From: Raphanus sativus
Taxonomy: Eukaryota > Streptophyta > Magnoliopsida > Brassicales > Brassicaceae
Assembly: GCF_000801105.2 (NCBI RefSeq)
Contig: NC_079515.1
Span: 26,311,407-26,375,406, forward strand
Reading direction: 5' to 3'
Length of the DNA stretch: 64,000 nt
In this document: positions 59,695-64,000 of the stretch, piece by piece
Numbering within the stretch: position 1 is the first letter of the stretch
How the letters are laid out: each line of letters starts with the position of its first letter
The notes under the pieces: model-generated
Databases searched by the model: none
What the model saw: only the letters and a program-made list of their open reading frames with translations
What the model was told of the DNA's origin: nothing
Position numbers and translations under genes: made by a program

Positions 59695-61300
59695 ATCAAA
59701 CAAAAAGACATAACTCATTTTTACGAATATAATTCTAAAAAAGTCTTCTAAGGTTCTGTAAGTCTTTTGGAACACTTTAAGGAAGTCTTTCATATAGTAA
59801 ATCTTAAAAATAATGTATAAAATATTTTTGTTAATTGAAATCATGTAATTATTAACATGTATAAATGATATAAACTATGATATAGTATTAAACTGTCCAA
59901 CATAGACGAGAGAATATGGTGAGTCATTGTATTATTTGGTTTAGGGTTTGATAACATATGTTGTAATATTATATATATTCTTAGGGTTAGAATTTGGAAG
60001 TTTAACATTTTTTTTGAAAAAATAAAATTTGATCTATATGTGTTTAATTTTGTGTATATTAAACATTTTTAAGTTGAATTTAAGTTTAATGAAGTGTTTG
60101 TTTATATTTAGTTAGTTATTTGAGTTTAAAATTTATATTTAAGGTCTAGACGAGTTTCAGGAAGTCTTCTAGCGAATAATACTTTATCGGTTAGAAGACT
60201 TCCTGGAAGTTTTCTTGTGTATTTTACGTTAGAAGACTTCTTGGAAATTTTCTTGTGTTTTTTTTTACGTTAGAAGACTTCCAGAAAGTCTTCTGAGTCG
60301 AAAATATTAAAATCTTCTAATTCCTGCTAAAAATATTTTAGGTTCCCATTTAAATTTGATTTATTTAATTTATTTTATAAATAATTACTTAATTTATATA
60401 TTTTTATTATATTAAAATTGAAAACCCTAATCTCATTACTATCATTTTCTTTCTTCAGCAGATGACTCCTCTCCTTTCTCATTAGTTTTCTTAATTTTAC
60501 TCTAAATCTTTTCCGATGGTTCACTTTTCCCGAAAATCAAGCAAAGCATCTACATTTGGATTAGAAACCAAGCTGGTTGAGCTCAGATTTTTCATATTCT
60601 CTTCATGTATTTCCTCTCAAACTATATATTGATTCACCCGAGACCTTATGCCCAAATCTCTTATCCTGAAGAAGAATAGAGTCTGAAGAAAACTTAGTCA
60701 AATTCACAAAAGATCAAACATTATATAAATTAAAATACATAACAATTTCACTAAAATTCTTCTGGGAAGTCTTCTAGGAAGACTTCTCAGAAGGTTTAAA
60801 TTTCAAGCGGAAAATTAATACCATATGACTTGATATTCTTGAAGTTACTTAACACTTTTGAAAGTTAAAAATACTTAACAATTTTACAAAAATTAGCGTA
60901 AAAGACTTCCATGGAAGTCTTCTCGAATTAGCTAGAAACATTAATAAACATTAGTGTTGGTAAACCTCATAATTAAAACCAATTAAGTTATTGATTTCAT
61001 TCAGAATTCAAAATATCGATTAATATACATGAATTAACAAGAAAATGTCAAAAAGTCTTTATAGTTTTAGAAAAAGTGGAAGTTTATTAAAAATGACGTT
61101 AAAGACTTCCATCGAAATCGTCCAAAATACTTTTAGGAAGTTTTTCATTTAGGTCATTTTTGCAATTGAAATTTTACAAAAGAAGATATCAATAGATGTC
61201 TACTCTACAGTAGACTTCTTTGAAAAAATTCCTTTGTAAATATTGGCTTACTTTAGTTTTTAAAAAATTCTCAAAAATACGAGAGAAGACTTCCCAGTAA
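59695..61300. repeat. Cluster of GAAGACTTCC palindromic repeats
   Basis: AGAAGACTTCC / GGAAGTCTTCT half-sites recur at about 59740, 60158, 60192, 60230, 60271, 60757-60793, 60902-60921, 61102 and 61283. 60902-60921 is a perfect 20-bp palindrome (AAGACTTCCATGGAAGTCTT). At 60190, 60229 and 60270 the motif lies in a ~40-bp tandem unit with TTTTCTTGTGT and ACGTTAGAAGACTTC. No ORF spans it. It may be the subterminal part of a DNA transposon, but no ends were found. Confidence 0.7.
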
Positions 61301-63007
61301 ATTTTATAGGATAAATATGTTAGTTTTACAATTGACTGAATTGTGTCAGTTAGAGAAGTCATCTCTAAAAACAAACATAAAGTATTGTAAAAGTAACATC
61401 TACATTGCCTACAAATTGGTTGTTCATGATGGTTGGTGTATTGCTGATAATAGCAATATCGTAAACATTTGATGAAGATGATGATGATAGAGTAAAACAC
61501 TCATTTAAAAAAAAATGACATTTTCATGAATAATCTAAAAATTTTGGAAGAATAGAACAAATGAAAATTCCAAATCATGGGTTAATTTGTGTTCAATTTT
61601 GAATTCTGAATTATATTTGAAAAAAGCCTATGGATATTTTTACTATAACATAAGTAATATAGTGGTTTTAATATAATAGTTTCGTTCAACTAATTAATTC
61701 ACATATAATTTTTTTCCAATTATCACACGCTTATGCATCGACTGATAATTCCATATCTTATTTAATTATAAGAAAATGTACAGACAATATATCTAGATAT
61801 ATCTGTGGTGATGAATATGAGTACTAGTATTTTAATTTTACTGATTATAAAGATCATTTAATTATGGAATTTTGGTCTCTGAACTCATAACAAAAAGGTA
61901 CGTTCACGTTGGGACTAATGTGAAAACAAAATAAAGAGAGGGATGGGTTTATGAATTATGAGGAACCCCATACTTACAAGATTTACCTTCCAAAGGGGAA
62001 ACAATCAATTTGGAGATGAAGCGTATGTCGATCTTGTAAATATTTCCATCTCTAAAGTCAAAACCCTAAATTTCAGTTCCCAAATTGATCGTTCTTTTCC
62101 CGATGCATGCACATGCAACACTTTTAATTGCATTCACGTGGCATGGTGGTGATCATCTATATGTATTAGGAAGCAATTCGTTGTGTGTGCTCTTTTATAG
62201 AAAGTTGTCTGGAGTACATGATCGCTATAACTCGTAACATATTTATGTATGCTATTGCTAATCAACTGTGTTACGAAGTTTTCTGTTAAAAAGAAACTGT
62301 TTTGTTGTGAATTTCTAATTACGGTTGGGCTACTCGGTTATATGGATTTCAAATTCATATGTATAAGGTACTGAATATATCTCTATATTTCTTTGAAAAT
62401 ATTCAGAATTAGAGGTACTTCTGATTTCTAAAAAACAATTTGGTTAGATCGTTCTCGTGAACTTTTAAAACTGTTGCAGATCAATCGAATGGTTCAAAGG
62501 CCTTAAAATACGTTACATAACCAAACTTACTATTCAAAAGAGATTTGAAATATATTCTAACAAACACCATGGATAAATAATGATTTAATCCAAAAGTCGA
62601 ACATTATAAGATCTTTTTGGGGCAAAAAAACTTATGAGATCTATTTTGTTAATTCGACCATACTACAATGTAACATAACAAGTCCATTATGTCGGGAAGT
62701 TCCGGTCTCCGGCCCAAATTGAAACAAAAATGGGCTTTAATATCATTTATTAGAAAGACATTAAAAGTTTGACTCTTTGGTCCATTACAGAGGGGATATC
62801 ACTGACGTAACTACGTAAACACGTGTACTTGTTGATTCCAGTTCTTACATTAGATACGCAACAGCAGACACTCTAAGCCACAAAAGATTCAAGTGGGCCC
62901 ACATAAAGAATCTTCCACAACATGATTTTACTGTCTTTAATTCTTAAACACGTCATTAAATTAGAGTAAATAAAGAATCATCTTCATGTCTCCAGCTTAG
63001 CTGATTC
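61301..63007. other. Intergenic and promoter of the C-terminal processing peptidase gene
   Basis: AT-rich with no gene found. An ACGTG core occurs at about 62134 (TTCACGTGG) and ACACGTGT at 62820-62827; such G-box-like sites can bind bZIP or bHLH factors. The sequence from about 62950 is the likely leader. Confidence 0.45.
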
Positions 63008-64000
63008 ATGTTTGGTCTTCTCAACATGGAGAAGATTGTAACACCGAGACTTGATCTTCCTCTATTACAGTTCCCGAGATCTCGGAAACCCACTTTGATT
63101 CCGTCTCCGAGCTTGAATCGCTACGTTCGCTATAAGAAACGGCCTTGTTCGAGCCGTCTAGAGCCTGGAACAGAGATCTGTACTGGTACCGAGAGCCACG
63201 GTGTGAAAATGAGCAATACCGTGGGAAGGAAGTTACTTGGTTTAGCCGCCGCAGCCGCATTAGCGGTTTCTTCGTCGTTTTGCTGCGATTCTCCGGCGCT
63301 CGCTGAGTCTCTGACCATCGCTTTCCCCGTTTCACGCGCTCGTGAGGTGATCAAGTTTTTTTGCTTTTTTTTATTACGAAATTACAGCGTACTCTGTTCT
63401 TAACGTCTCTGTTCTTGATGCCTTGTTAAGGTGACTGCAGTACAGAAAACTCTTGTGGAAGCTTGGGGTTTGATTAGAGAAACATTCGTTGATCCAACTT
63501 TCAATCATCAGGGTAATGTTTATGAACTTGTAGGATTGATTTCGTGGATATGAACCTTAGGAAAGTTTATAAATTTACAGACTGGGATTCTAAGTTGCAG
63601 CAAACAATGGTGGAGATGTTTCCTCTAAGATCAGCAGATGCTGCTTATGGAAAGATCAAAGCTATGCTATCTACTCTTGGTGATCCTTTTACTCGAATCA
63701 TTAGCCCAAAGGTATTGACTCATCCTTGAATGTGTTCTTTGAAGTTGGTTTGGTCTTTTAAGACACATCTTGTGAACTTGCAGGAGTACCAAAGTTTCAG
63801 AATTGGTAGTGACGGGAACCTGCAAGGTGTTGGTCTTTTCATAAACTCAGAACCAGGAACAGGTCACCTGGTTAGTAACAAAACACATCTTGAGATCAAA
63901 GTAGCATGAAGTATAGATAGATGTTGTTTCATGGTAGAGCTCAATGTAGGTTGTTATGTCTTGCATAGAAGGTAGTCCCGCAGATCGTGCTGGTATACAT
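63008..64000 (+). CDS. C-terminal processing peptidase (S41 family), chloroplast; cut by the window end
   Basis: Five exons are visible: 63008-63346, 63431-63512, 63581-63711, 63784-63870, and 63950 onward, open at the window edge. The product resembles Arabidopsis At3g57680, a homologue of CtpA, the carboxy-terminal peptidase that matures photosystem II D1 in the thylakoid lumen. The N-terminus is bipartite: a Ser/Arg-rich transit region, then a hydrophobic stretch (LLGLAAAAALAVSSSFCC) ending in ALA-ES, a lumenal cleavage-like site. The mature part has WGLIRETFVD, LGDPFTRI (a CtpA-family motif) and the start of the PDZ domain (GVGLFINSEPGTGHLVV; EGSPADRAGI). The Ser-Lys catalytic dyad lies beyond the edge. 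ATG 63008 and ATG 63026 are both possible starts. Confidence 0.93.

Noticed and set aside
1..64000. CRISPR array, bacterial operon or plasmid features
   Set aside because: The DNA is plainly plant nuclear: spliced genes, plant transposons, AT-rich spacers. The tandem arrays have no spacer-repeat structure.

Overview
This is nuclear DNA from a Brassicaceae plant, most likely Brassica, Raphanus or a close relative. Five multi-exon genes with GT-AG introns sit in AT-rich, transposon-filled spacers. Joined exons match remembered Arabidopsis thaliana proteins and keep the order of chromosome 3 genes At3g57630 (ExAD), At3g57650 (LPAT2), At3g57660 (NRPA1), At3g57670 (NTT/WIP2) and At3g57680 (a C-terminal processing peptidase). 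These assignments rest on protein recognition from memory; no search was run.

Layout: 1-1.2 kb holds a Helitron 3' end and a five-copy ~230-bp tandem array. 1.27-5 kb is ExAD (minus strand), with a triplicated 160-bp block upstream. 6.6-9 kb holds a decayed pyridoxamine-phosphate-oxidase-like gene. 9.9-15.3 kb is a transposon cluster: a hAT-type MITE, one Helitron 3' end, and a complete 3.6-kb Helitron carrying possible gene fragments. 18-21 kb is LPAT2, and 22.2-29.5 kb is NRPA1 with 21 coding exons. 29.5-38.6 kb is a gene-free AT-rich stretch upstream of NTT (38.6-40.6 kb).

41-57 kb is almost entirely retroposed and transposed DNA: two tRNA-like SINEs, a probable solo LTR split by a poly(A) retroposon that carries an uninterrupted 497-codon ORF, a Stowaway-type MITE, two back-to-back Helitrons, and a 6.2-kb LINE with a perfect 17-bp target-site duplication. 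57.1-59 kb is a non-autonomous CACTA element, and 59.7-61.3 kb holds a cluster of GAAGACTTCC palindromes. The right edge cuts the C-terminal processing peptidase gene in its fifth exon.

The genes are neighbours by ancestry, not an operon: cell-wall extensin arabinosylation, ER phospholipid synthesis, rRNA transcription, gynoecium/root patterning and plastid proteolysis. The most unusual signal crosses feature boundaries. About a dozen 7-25-nt inserts, most ending in poly(A), are flanked by 10-27-bp direct repeats, and several resemble the last bases of the local LINE (GCCTTTGACC-An). They look like extremely 5'-truncated target-primed insertions.
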